A stretch of DNA of 64,000 nt. Source: Methylacidiphilales bacterium (lineage in GTDB: Bacteria; Verrucomicrobiota; Verrucomicrobiia; Methylacidiphilales; UBA1321). Below, in pieces: positions 47,761 to 57,042 of this stretch (the first letter of the stretch is position 1; each line of letters begins with the position of its first letter). The notes beneath the pieces were generated by a model. That model had not been told where the DNA came from, made no database searches, and saw only the letters and a program-made list of their open reading frames with translations. The stretch is from assembly GCA_021272315.1 (NCBI GenBank), contig JAJSLI010000021.1:1-64000 (forward strand), given 5' to 3'. The position numbers were made by a program, and so were the translations under genes.

Positions 47761-47789
47761 AATTTTGCATCGTGCTAGCCCGGATTCAT

Positions 47790-50108
47790 ATGCAAACAGC
47801 TTGCGTTTATTCTTCTGCGTTTTTTAAACGGGTTGGTCTGGCTTTTCTTCTGGGAGCGGTCATTAGCCTCACGTGTTTCCGGGCCGACGCCCAGACCGCA
47901 ACGGACACAGCCGCCACCGCTTCGACCGCCGGCAGCCAGACAACAACCACCAACCCAACGACGCTCAACGCAACCAAGGCCGGTTCCCCCGTTACTGCCC
48001 AAGCGGCGGCGCCGACAGGCACGAATCAAGCCGTGCAGATGCCGGAAGTTACGGTCATCGGTCAATTGGATCAGGCGCGTCAGGCCATTGTGCCAAGTCT
48101 CGGGGCCACGGTTTACACCGTCGACCAGCAGGACATAAAGGATTTGAGCCAAGGCGAGAACGTTCCCTTCAGCAAGTTGCTGCTCCGATTTCCCGGAGTA
48201 AGCCAGGATTCAGCCGCGTCGGGAAGTTTGCACATCCGCGATGACCACGCCAATGTGCAATACCGGATTGATGATGTGCTCATCCCGGAAAGCATCACCA
48301 GCTTCGGGACCCAGTTCGACACGCGGTTCGCTGAAAGCGTCGATCTTATCACCGGCGCGCTGCCGGCGGAATACGGCTTTCGCCAGTCGGGAATTATCGA
48401 TATCCACACCAAGAACGGGGTGGTCAACCCTGGCGGCGACGTCGATTTTTACGGCGGGAGCTACGGAACCATTCATCCGAGCTTCGAGTACGGCGGTTCC
48501 CAAGGGAAGTGGAACTACTATTTCTCGGGCGGCTACCTCCAGAACACCCAAGGCATCGAAAACTCGACCTCGAGTTACAATCCCATCCACGACAACTCCG
48601 ATCAGTATCGTGGGTTTGCCTATCTCTCCTACATCATTGATGACACGAGTCGCATCAGCCTGATCGCCGGGGAAGCCTACAACCAATACCAGATTCCGAA
48701 TAACCCCAGCCAGACCCCCGCATTGCAGGCCAATGGCACGCCCTATGTGCTTCCAGGCATAACGACCACCAACTCGGTCAATCTTAATGAAAATCAGCGC
48801 GAGCAGAATAATTTTGAAGTTTTGGCCTATCAAAAAGCCATCGACGATTTCAGCTTCCAGCTTTCGCTCTTCAACAGTTACAGCGCGGTCAATTACGATC
48901 CCGATCCAAACGGGGGCGATCTCTACTTTAATGGAGAATCGGGCAGCCTGAACCGCAGCGTCATGTCCAACGGGACCCAATTCGATGCGAGTTACGACCT
49001 CAATGATGCCCACACTATTCGAGGAGGATGGCAGCTCAACGCCCAAGGCGGGGCCCAAACCGCCGTCACCACGGTGATTCCGCTTGATGGCGCCGGAAAC
49101 CAGTCCGGTCCTCCCGAGACCTTCAACGACAGCGATTACATGACGGCTTACAGCTACGGCTTCTATCTCCAGGATGAGTGGAAAATCACCAAAGCGCTGA
49201 CGCTGAATTACGGCGGCCGGATGGATTTTTATCAAAGCAGTTTCATCCGGCAGAACCAACTGAGCCCACGCATCAATGCAACCTACGTAATTGATCCGGC
49301 GACAACGATCCATGGCGGCTACGCGAGCTACTTCACGCCTCCGCCGGTGGAAAATATTCCGCAGGGCACGACGACCCAATTCGCCGGAACGACGGGCGCG
49401 GCCACGCCGGGATTGCCGAACGGTCCGGTGCAATCGGAACGGGCCCAATATATTGACGCGGGCATCGTGCACAAATTCACCCCTGAATATCAGGTGGGCT
49501 TGGACGGCTATTATAAACAGGCGATCAATCTGATTGACGACGGCCAGTTTGGTACCGCTCCCATACTAAGCGCGTTCAACTACGCGCACGGTCAAATCTG
49601 CGGCATCGAACTGAGCCAGAGCTACACCCGGGGCGGCTTCTCCGCCTACGCCAACCTTGCGGTCGAAGAAGGGCTCGGAGAGCAGGTCAATTCTGCCCAA
49701 GGCGTCCTTTTCAATGCCTACGATTACAACTACATCCAGAACCACTATATTTATCTCGACCACAGCCAGAGTTTCACCGGATCAGCGGGACTCATCTATA
49801 ACATCACCCAGACCGAAACAACCCCCTACCTTGAGATGATCTGCGGCAGCGGCCTGCGCTCCGATACCGACCCCGGCATGCCGGACAACATCCCCAACGG
49901 CGCATCCGTACCCGCCTATGACTCGATCAATATCGGGTTCAGCCAGGGATTCAAGTGGGCCGGGATGCCCAACTTGAAGGTCCGGCTCGATGTGATCAAT
50001 GTCGGTGACCAAATCTACCAAATCCGCAGCGGATCAGGTGTGGGCGTTTTTGCCCCCCAATACGGCCAGCGCCGGAGTGTCTTTGCTGGAGTGACCTACT
50101 CTTTCTGA
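47790..50108 (+). CDS. TonB-dependent outer-membrane receptor
   Basis: Signal peptide; plug domain LDQARQAIVPSLGATVYTVDQQDI...LLRFPGVSQDSAASGSLHIRDDHANVQYRIDDVLIP; beta-barrel; C-terminal aromatic FAGVTYSF. Confidence 0.9.
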   Translation: MQTACVYSSAFFKRVGLAFLLGAVISLTCFRADAQTATDTAATASTAGSQTTTTNPTTLNATKAGSPVTAQAAAPTGTNQAVQMPEVTVIGQLDQARQAIVPSLGATVYTVDQQDIKDLSQGENVPFSKLLLRFPGVSQDSAASGSLHIRDDHANVQYRIDDVLIPESITSFGTQFDTRFAESVDLITGALPAEYGFRQSGIIDIHTKNGVVNPGGDVDFYGGSYGTIHPSFEYGGSQGKWNYYFSGGYLQNTQGIENSTSSYNPIHDNSDQYRGFAYLSYIIDDTSRISLIAGEAYNQYQIPNNPSQTPALQANGTPYVLPGITTTNSVNLNENQREQNNFEVLAYQKAIDDFSFQLSLFNSYSAVNYDPDPNGGDLYFNGESGSLNRSVMSNGTQFDASYDLNDAHTIRGGWQLNAQGGAQTAVTTVIPLDGAGNQSGPPETFNDSDYMTAYSYGFYLQDEWKITKALTLNYGGRMDFYQSSFIRQNQLSPRINATYVIDPATTIHGGYASYFTPPPVENIPQGTTTQFAGTTGAATPGLPNGPVQSERAQYIDAGIVHKFTPEYQVGLDGYYKQAINLIDDGQFGTAPILSAFNYAHGQICGIELSQSYTRGGFSAYANLAVEEGLGEQVNSAQGVLFNAYDYNYIQNHYIYLDHSQSFTGSAGLIYNITQTETTPYLEMICGSGLRSDTDPGMPDNIPNGASVPAYDSINIGFSQGFKWAGMPNLKVRLDVINVGDQIYQIRSGSGVGVFAPQYGQRRSVFAGVTYSF

Positions 50109-50134
50109 TAGCAGCAAAATCAATCGTAAAATTC

Positions 50135-50764
50135 ATGATCGCCGCGACGGACCGACAGCGATGGCTAAGCTGCTGGAGCGCCTCGATCCTGCTTCATCTC
50201 AGCCTCTTCATTTTTGGTGCACTATGGCTGATCCATCCGGCTCGTTTCAGTGTTCGGTCAGGAAAAACGTCGATGGAAATTGATCTCGTTCTTGAAGCCC
50301 CTCCCGTTCCGAGAAGCGCGGTTTTGGCACCCAAACCACCAGCCATAACGGCCCCCTCTCGACCGGCGCCCATAGTTCCCACCCCGCCGGTAATGAAGAC
50401 CGAAATCGCGGTGCAACATCAGCCTCAAAAGCTCCCCTTGCCGTCGAAGTCATCTGCTTCCAGGGAAACGAGCAGTGACTCCAAAGGAGCCGTTCAAGCA
50501 CAACCTGACGAGTTGGATAACGAACCGCCGGAATATCCGGAAGAATCACGAATCGCCCATGAACAGGGCGTGGTGATCCTGCGGGTTGAGGTTACGGCAG
50601 CGGGTGAAGCAGCCAGCGTCAGCATTCTGCAAAGTTCTGGCTATTTCCGGCTCGATCAGGCGGCACGGCATGCCGTCCAACATTGGAAATTTCATCCGGC
50701 CATGACAGCAGGAATACCCGTGCCTTCCGAAGCGGATGTTCCCGTTCATTTTAAACTTCAATAA
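50135..50764 (+). CDS. TonB-family energy transducer
   Basis: N-terminal TM, Pro-rich linker, EPPEYPEESRIAHEQGVVILRVEVTAAGEAASVSILQSSGYFRLDQAARHAVQHWKFHPA. Confidence 0.88.
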   Translation: MIAATDRQRWLSCWSASILLHLSLFIFGALWLIHPARFSVRSGKTSMEIDLVLEAPPVPRSAVLAPKPPAITAPSRPAPIVPTPPVMKTEIAVQHQPQKLPLPSKSSASRETSSDSKGAVQAQPDELDNEPPEYPEESRIAHEQGVVILRVEVTAAGEAASVSILQSSGYFRLDQAARHAVQHWKFHPAMTAGIPVPSEADVPVHFKLQ

Positions 50765-50880
50765 ATCGAAGTCACTTTTCCCAACACAAAAATTTTGGGT
50801 TACAACAGGACTATGACCGGTCAAACGAGCCGTCTCACAAGTCGATGTCCGCGCAGAGTTGATGAACGCGACAACCGTCG

Positions 50881-51429
50881 TTAACCCATGCCCAATTTCT
50901 TTTTTCCTGCTTCGGAAATTTTGTCCGGCGACCAAGGCGGGTCCCAGACCACCTGCACATCGGCATCGGTCACGCCACTAAGTTGGGAAATTTTCTGCTG
51001 CGCTTCGCGGGCAATAACCGGCCCCATGCCGCAGCCGGGGGCGGTCAGCGTCATTTGCACGGCAACTTTTGCGCCGTCCGCAGTTTGCTCGATATCGAGT
51101 TTATAAACCAATCCGAGATCGACGATGTTGACGGGAATTTCAGGGTCGTAACAGGTCTTGAGGGCCTCCCACACCTGTTCTTCACTGACGGGACCGCTCA
51201 TGGTGGATGGTGCGGACGCACCGTCCGCCGGATCTTTTTTCCCAAGCGCGTCGGCATACTCGGCGTCGATCCGATAAAGCCCGGCTTCGCTGGGAACGAC
51301 GACGGTGAAAGAACCGCCCAAAGCCTGGGTAATAATAACCGGCGTTCCCTGTGGAAGCGTGAGCGCTTCGCCCTGGGGAATGCGGGTTGCGGTAATCTCG
51401 CGCTTGAGAACAATCGCTGAATCGCTCAT
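50881..51429 (-). CDS. sufT: Putative Fe-S cluster assembly protein SufT (MIP18/DUF59)
   Basis: VWEALKTCYDPEIPVNIVDLGLVYKLDIE...MTLTAPGCGMGPVIA. Confidence 0.88.
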   Translation of the reverse strand: MSDSAIVLKREITATRIPQGEALTLPQGTPVIITQALGGSFTVVVPSEAGLYRIDAEYADALGKKDPADGASAPSTMSGPVSEEQVWEALKTCYDPEIPVNIVDLGLVYKLDIEQTADGAKVAVQMTLTAPGCGMGPVIAREAQQKISQLSGVTDADVQVVWDPPWSPDKISEAGKKKLGMG

Positions 51430-51432
51430 GCC

Positions 51433-51969
51433 TTAAGCCTCCGGACTAGCTTCGGCGGCGATTCCGGCTCCCAGCGAACTTCCCAGGATTCCCTGAGCCA
51501 GAAATTGCTCGACGAGGAGCAAGCCGCCTTCGCCCGCCCGCTCCACGGTCTTGAGCAGATCGTTCATCGAGGAAACTTCCTCGACCTGCTCCCGGATGAA
51601 CCATTGCAGGAACGTGCTGGTGATGTGGTCGTTTTCCTTGAGGGCGAGATCGTAAAGACTGTTGATCGCCTCGGTCACCTTGATTTCCTGATCGAGCGAA
51701 AGCTTGACCGCGTCCTTGGCGAATTTGAAATCGGCGACCGGGGCCTCGATCGCCGGAATAACGACCTGGGCCCCGGCATCGAGGATAAACTTCATGAAGC
51801 GATGGGCGTGGCCCCGTTCCTCCGTTGACTGTTTGTAGAAGTGCTTGGCCAGACCGGGCAAAGACTGAAAATCAAAATGAGCGCCGATGGCGTCGTATTG
51901 CAGGGATGCGGCCAATTCCATCCCGATCTGGCCGTTGATCGCAGAGATGATCTTTGGAGAAACAAGCAT
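51433..51969 (-). CDS. Ferritin (non-heme)
   Basis: AINGQIGMELAASLQYDAIGAHFDFQSLPGLAKHFYKQSTEERGHAHRFMKFILDAGAQVVIPAIE. Confidence 0.9.
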   Translation of the reverse strand: MLVSPKIISAINGQIGMELAASLQYDAIGAHFDFQSLPGLAKHFYKQSTEERGHAHRFMKFILDAGAQVVIPAIEAPVADFKFAKDAVKLSLDQEIKVTEAINSLYDLALKENDHITSTFLQWFIREQVEEVSSMNDLLKTVERAGEGGLLLVEQFLAQGILGSSLGAGIAAEASPEA

Positions 51970-52224
51970 TGAGACAATATAAGCTCGAAAGTCGATCCTT
52001 GTAAACCGGCAGCAGCAGAAAAGCCACGCGGGTCCTTAATCTCTGCACGGTGGCGTTATTTGAACCCTGCACGTGCTGGAGTTTTCGATCAATTGGGCGA
52101 GTCGTCCAAGAATGCCTTCACTCAGTGCAAGCTGTCGTTAATAAATAGCAACCAACCGTCAGCACGATTTTGAAGCAACGGGCATACTACCCGGGCGGGA
52201 AACAGCCGAAAACAGCATCTTGGA

Positions 52225-53514
52225 ATGGACGGGGCTGACATGAACACCGTGTTCAAAATTAACAATCCACAAACAGAGGCGCTTGCCTCGCCGCCAATTT
52301 CTCCATGGAAATTGGCGTTGATCGTGTTCGGCCCCGGCTTGGTGGTGATGCTGGCCGACACCGACGCCGGCAGCGCCATTGTGGCCGCGCAAAGTGGCGC
52401 GCAATGGGGTTATCGCCTGCTGCTGCTGCAACTGGTGCTCATTCCCATTCTTTTTATGGTGCAGGAATTGACCGTTCGGCTGGGACTGACCACGCGCAAA
52501 GGACACGGAGAACTGATTGCCGAACATTTTGGCAAGGGCTGGGCCTGGCTCTCCGTCGGCACCTTGCTGGTGTCATGCGTGGGGGCCATGCTGACCGAAT
52601 TTTCGGGCATCGCCGGCGTCGGATTGCTTTTTGGCGTTTCGCCGTGGATCAGCATCGGATTGACGGTGGTTTTTCTGGTGGTGGTGGTGGCAACCGGAAG
52701 TTATCGGCAAGTGGAGGTGCTGGCGATACTCCTCGGCCTTTTTGAACTGGCCTTTGTCGCGGTTGCCTTTGTGTCGCATCCCAGCGGCAAGGCGATGCTC
52801 CAGGGCATGGCCCAAATGCCACTGGGCGACCGGCAATACCTGTTCCTATTGGCCAGCAACATGGGGGCGGTCATCATGCCGTGGATGATTTTCTATCAAC
52901 AATCGGCAGTGGTGGACAAAGGACTCGATATTTCCCACCTCAAGCCCGCCCGATGGGATACCGCCATCGGGGCCGTTATAACCCAAAGCATCATGGTGGC
53001 CATTCTGGTGCTTGCCGCCACGACCATCGGCGCCAAAAATCCCAATGCTTCTTTGGATACCGTGCAACAGATCGCCGATGCTTTGATTCCCTTCCTGGGC
53101 CCCTTTTGGGGCAAAATGATTTTTGCGTTGGGCATCTTGGGTGCGGCTTTGGTGGCGACCATCGTCGTTTCCCTCACGGCGGCCTGGGGCTTGGGGGAAG
53201 TGGCCGGTTACAAACGTTCCCTGGCGCACCATCCCTTTGAAGCGCCATGGTTCTACGGAATCTATGTGCTGAGCCTGTTGATTGGAGCGGGAATCGTGCT
53301 CTCCGGCGTCAACTTGATCAAGCTCGCCATCGACGTGAATGTGATGAACGCCCTGCTGCTGCCCATCGTCCTGGGCTTTTTATTTCTATTGGCGCGCAAG
53401 GCGCTGCCGGAGCCTTGGCGGCTCAAAGGGTGGTATGCGTGGCTGCTTGGCGTGATCGTCCTGCTCACCGCCGGCTTGGGTGTGTACGCCGGCATCATGG
53501 GGATATGGCAGTAA
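52225..53514 (+). CDS. Nramp-family divalent metal transporter
   Basis: LIVFGPGLVVMLADTDAGSAIVAAQSGAQWGYRLLLLQLVLIPILFMVQELTVRLGL (DxxG-type TM1 and TM2); 11-12 TM helices. Confidence 0.88.
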   Translation: MDGADMNTVFKINNPQTEALASPPISPWKLALIVFGPGLVVMLADTDAGSAIVAAQSGAQWGYRLLLLQLVLIPILFMVQELTVRLGLTTRKGHGELIAEHFGKGWAWLSVGTLLVSCVGAMLTEFSGIAGVGLLFGVSPWISIGLTVVFLVVVVATGSYRQVEVLAILLGLFELAFVAVAFVSHPSGKAMLQGMAQMPLGDRQYLFLLASNMGAVIMPWMIFYQQSAVVDKGLDISHLKPARWDTAIGAVITQSIMVAILVLAATTIGAKNPNASLDTVQQIADALIPFLGPFWGKMIFALGILGAALVATIVVSLTAAWGLGEVAGYKRSLAHHPFEAPWFYGIYVLSLLIGAGIVLSGVNLIKLAIDVNVMNALLLPIVLGFLFLLARKALPEPWRLKGWYAWLLGVIVLLTAGLGVYAGIMGIWQ

Positions 53515-53606
53515 AACCACCAAGCGCTGCTGTCTCTGCCTTGGTTTAATGCAGAAACGAGTTTCTTCTTGTCCTCAGTCATCATTGTCAATAGGAAGGC
53601 CCAAGT

Positions 53607-54032
53607 ATGAATAATATCCTCAAGTCTCTTCTTCTTGTCTTCGCGTTCGGCTTGGCCGCTTCTCTTACGGCCCGTGCCGACCATCCCTCCTACCTCCACG
53701 CCCTGTCGGATTTGCGTCTCGCCCGCGCTTACGTCGCCTATGGAGACGCGGGTCCGCAAGGCGGCTACGTCATCCAGGAAATTGACCGCGCCATCGGCGA
53801 GATCAAGGCGGCCGCGATTGATGACGGCAAAAATCTGGACGATCACCTCCCGATTGACGCCAATATTGATTTCCATGGCCGGTTTCATCGTGCCCTCGAT
53901 CTCCTGAACCATGCCCACGGTGACGTGAACGAAGACGAAGATAATGGTTACGCCCAGGGATTAAAGCACCGCGCCCTGGAGCATATCGATAGGGCGCGCC
54001 ACACTCTAAGAGACATCATCGCTGGCTGGTAA
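53607..54032 (+). CDS. Secreted His/Asp-rich helical hypothetical protein
   Basis: Signal peptide MNNILKSLLLVFAFGLAASLTARA; HPSYLHALSDL...DFHGRFHRALDLLNHAHGDVNEDEDN...HRALEHIDRARHT. Confidence 0.75.
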   Translation: MNNILKSLLLVFAFGLAASLTARADHPSYLHALSDLRLARAYVAYGDAGPQGGYVIQEIDRAIGEIKAAAIDDGKNLDDHLPIDANIDFHGRFHRALDLLNHAHGDVNEDEDNGYAQGLKHRALEHIDRARHTLRDIIAGW

Positions 54033-54096
54033 AATCAGACTTCGTGCCGGGCTCATTCGGGTTGAGCACTTATATGAGTCCGGCTTTTGATTGTAA

Positions 54097-54123
54097 GCCG
54101 GAATCCACGCCGTGAATTCCGGC
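54097..54123. terminator. Hairpin between convergent genes (bidirectional terminator candidate)
   Basis: GCCGGAAT-C-CACGCCGTG-A-ATTCCGGC; abuts pal stop codon. Confidence 0.45.
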
Positions 54124-54660
54124 CTAGGGCTGGATGATCACGCCTACTTCGACGCGGCGATTTTTGGCGTAAGCCTCTTCCGTGTCGCCCTCCACCGCCG
54201 GGCGGTCCGCGCCATAGCTGTTGGTGAAGAGCGCGGACGCCGGAAGCCCGAGGCCGACCAGGTATTCACGCACCGAAAGCGCGCGCCGTTCGCCCAGCGC
54301 GCGGTTATATTCCGGCGTGCCCCGCTTGTCGGCGTGGCCCGCGAGGAAGAGGGAATGTCCCGGGTTGGCCTTGAACCAGTCGCTGACCGCCTGCAGCTTG
54401 GCCTGTTCCGCGGCCGGGATGGTCGAGCTGTCGAAGGCAAAATAAACCGTGTCCGACGCGAGCATCTGGTAATTCACGTCCCGATCCGGATTGAAATTGC
54501 CCCCCGGACGCGCATTTTCCTGGATCCCCGTGCTCAGCGTATCGCCGCCCGGCAGGGGGCTGTTGTCCTCATCCGAGCCGTTCTCCCCTTTGTGGCCGCT
54601 GCAGGCCGCCAGGACGAGGGTTGAAACGATCAGTAGAGAAGCGAGAAATCTTTTATTCAT
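54124..54660 (-). CDS. pal: Peptidoglycan-associated lipoprotein (OmpA-like)
   Basis: Lipobox-like LVLAACSG; YFAFDSSTIPAAEQAKLQAVSDWFKANPGHSLFLAGHADKRGTPEYNRALGERRA. Confidence 0.92.
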   Translation of the reverse strand: MNKRFLASLLIVSTLVLAACSGHKGENGSDEDNSPLPGGDTLSTGIQENARPGGNFNPDRDVNYQMLASDTVYFAFDSSTIPAAEQAKLQAVSDWFKANPGHSLFLAGHADKRGTPEYNRALGERRALSVREYLVGLGLPASALFTNSYGADRPAVEGDTEEAYAKNRRVEVGVIIQP

Positions 54661-54739
54661 GGAGATGGGTCGGAGGTTAAGGGATCAAACAGTCGATAAT
54701 ACAGATGTGGAGTTTGATTAGCAATAGGTTCTGCGTCGC

Positions 54740-55912
54740 TCAGCGCGTGACGGTTGGTTCCGAGCAGCCCGCCACGCCCATGTCGATCGGCAACGATTGC
54801 CGCGACACGGTGTCGAGCAGGTAGAGGTGCCCGTCGTTGCTGTAAACCAGGTGCCGCGAGTCACGCGTCCAGGCCGGGTCCTGTCCCCCCGAGGTCGTGA
54901 TCAACTCGGCGGTCCGCTTGGCGAGATCAAAAACCCCGATCTGGAACGACCCGCCGATTCGCGCGGTGAAGGCGATCCATTTCCCATCGGGCGACCAGTC
55001 CGGCTTCGTGCAGTAGGAATCCCCCGTCACCAGGTGGTCCCATTCCGAGACTCCCTGCGAGCTGCTGATGAAAAGTTGCGGGCTTCCCCGGTCGTCCGAC
55101 GAATAGACCAACTGGTCGGCCGTGGGCGACCACGACGGCGACGTTTCCGATCCCCGCGTCCGCGTGATCCGGATCGGCGCTGAGTTGTCGAGGGGCAGTA
55201 CGTAAATCTCCGGGTTGCCGTCCTTGCTCAGGGTCAGCGCGATTTTGCTCCCATCCGGCGAAAACGACGGGCCCGAGTTGATGCCCGGAAAATAGGCGAA
55301 CCGGTTCCGGTTCCCCGAGGCGATGTCGATCACGTAGACGTCCGGGTATCCGCTTTTGTACGAGGTATAGGCCAGCTTCGTTCCGTCCCAGCTATAGGCC
55401 GGGCTCGCGCAGATGACGTTGTCGTGGGTGATCGCCCGCGCATGCGCCCCGTCGATGTCGGCGAGGTAAAGTTCCTTCGAGCCGGTCGCATTGGCGATGA
55501 AGGCCAGCTTGCTCGAGGCGAAACCCGGCAGCCCCGTCACCGCCTGGGTGATCGCGTCCGCGAATTCGTGCGCCGCCGTGCGGCCCGTCCCGGGGAATGT
55601 CTTCCGGAAAACTTCCGCGCCTGTCTTTGCGTTCACCAGCCGGCCCGTCAGGCTCTCCTCCGTCGCGTTGCCGGTGGCGAGATAATCGCCGGTTCCACCC
55701 GCCACGGGCGAAATCATCCCCGTGCGCGTCAGGTCCCCGAGCATGATCTGCGTTATGGCATTGCCCTGGAGGCCGTTGATCGGGCCGATCCCCACTTGGA
55801 CCAGCGGCGACACGTTCACGTTGACCTGTGCCTCCAGCCGCGGTCCGGCCGGGCCGAGCAGGGTGAGAAGCGGGAGGAGGACGAGGAGGAATCGGGCAAT
55901 GGATGGTTTCAC
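54740..55912 (-). CDS. tolB: TolB translocation protein
   Basis: Signal peptide; IAFIANATGSKELYLADIDGAHARAITHDNVICASPAYSWDGTKLAYTSYKSGYPDVYVIDIASGNR; next to pal. Confidence 0.9.
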   Translation of the reverse strand: MKPSIARFLLVLLPLLTLLGPAGPRLEAQVNVNVSPLVQVGIGPINGLQGNAITQIMLGDLTRTGMISPVAGGTGDYLATGNATEESLTGRLVNAKTGAEVFRKTFPGTGRTAAHEFADAITQAVTGLPGFASSKLAFIANATGSKELYLADIDGAHARAITHDNVICASPAYSWDGTKLAYTSYKSGYPDVYVIDIASGNRNRFAYFPGINSGPSFSPDGSKIALTLSKDGNPEIYVLPLDNSAPIRITRTRGSETSPSWSPTADQLVYSSDDRGSPQLFISSSQGVSEWDHLVTGDSYCTKPDWSPDGKWIAFTARIGGSFQIGVFDLAKRTAELITTSGGQDPAWTRDSRHLVYSNDGHLYLLDTVSRQSLPIDMGVAGCSEPTVTR

Positions 55913-55931
55913 AATGGAATCTGGCTTAAAA

Positions 55932-56912
55932 TTAACGGGTCAAGTTGAAGTGGATGGAGATATCAGGTGGACAGCCATCCGGCAAGGGTTGAAGCAGATA
56001 GCCCAGGCTGCGCGCGGCGTCCAGCGCCGATTGGTCGTAGGCCTGGTTGCCCGAGGATTGCTGCAGCGTCACCAGTTCCGGCGGGACCCGTCCGTCCTTT
56101 TCCACATGGATCTGCACCACCGGGTTGACCGCCGTTTCATCTTCCAAGTCGGGATGCTGCCACTTGCTCATCACCTGGTCGTGGATCATGAGGTAAAAAT
56201 CCTGGTACGGGTTCGCCTGCGAGTGCTCGGAGCCATCCTGCCCGACGTTCACCTGGTTGGCCGCGCCCGTCTGCTCCAGCTTCTGCCCCAGCCGGGCCGC
56301 GATCTCTTCCTTGCTCAGTCCCGTGGTCTCGGAATCCGGCGTGTTGGCGTTGAGCGTGGCATCCACCGGCTTCTTTTTCGGCTTCGGCTTGGCCGGTTTG
56401 TCCGTTGCGGGACCCTCCGCCAGGCTCAGGTCCGCCTTGGTCAGCTTCACCGCCGGCTTCGGTGGCTTCACCTCCGCCGTCTCCGGCGCTTCCGGCTTGA
56501 TGATGACCGGCTTCGGTTTGACCGGCGCGGTTTGCGCGGCGGCCGGCGCGGGCGGCGGGGTGGCGTGGACTGAGGGAGCGGGCGTGGTCTGGCCGATCTT
56601 GGGCGCGGCCTGCGTCCCCGGCGTTCCCTTCACCGCCTGACCCTCCGGCAAAAGCGAAATGAATTGCTCCGGCGGCGGCGGAGCAGGCTCGTTCCGGTAG
56701 ATCCAGATTGCCACGGCGATGGCCGCCGCGTGGAAAAGCGCGACGATGGCCACCCAGCGCCAGAAATTGCCGGTCTGCCGCTTCTCGATCTCTTCCTCCG
56801 GGTCGGGAGGCGGTTTGGAACGACGCAAATTCAGCCGGGTTTGTCTCTTGGTTCCGGGCAATCGCTTGGGCGGAGGATAACCCACGGGATGATTAATCAC
56901 TTGCGAACACAC
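55932..56912 (-). CDS. TolA/TonB-like periplasm-spanning protein
   Basis: Single TM, Pro/Ala/Lys-rich linker, C-terminal TonB-like NPVVQIHVEKDGRVPPELVTLQQSSGNQAYDQSALDAARSLGYL. Confidence 0.82.
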   Translation of the reverse strand: MCSQVINHPVGYPPPKRLPGTKRQTRLNLRRSKPPPDPEEEIEKRQTGNFWRWVAIVALFHAAAIAVAIWIYRNEPAPPPPEQFISLLPEGQAVKGTPGTQAAPKIGQTTPAPSVHATPPPAPAAAQTAPVKPKPVIIKPEAPETAEVKPPKPAVKLTKADLSLAEGPATDKPAKPKPKKKPVDATLNANTPDSETTGLSKEEIAARLGQKLEQTGAANQVNVGQDGSEHSQANPYQDFYLMIHDQVMSKWQHPDLEDETAVNPVVQIHVEKDGRVPPELVTLQQSSGNQAYDQSALDAARSLGYLLQPLPDGCPPDISIHFNLTR

Positions 56913-57042
56913 TATAAGGTAGTCCGCCCAAAAGACCAGCCCGTATATGGTGTTCTTGGAAATGGTGCCCTGCGGACGGCGGTAACCGACTTTTATCCTG
57001 CGGCGGCTTTGCCAGCGCGGGAGAATCTGTTTAACGTGGGGT

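Noticed and set aside
48210-49472. 420-aa minus-strand ORF
   Set aside because: Antisense to the TonB-dependent receptor; no recognisable domain.
52035-52224. Possible Mn (yybP-ykoY) riboswitch upstream of Nramp
   Set aside because: Conserved GGGGAGUA-type core and second conserved loop are not visible.
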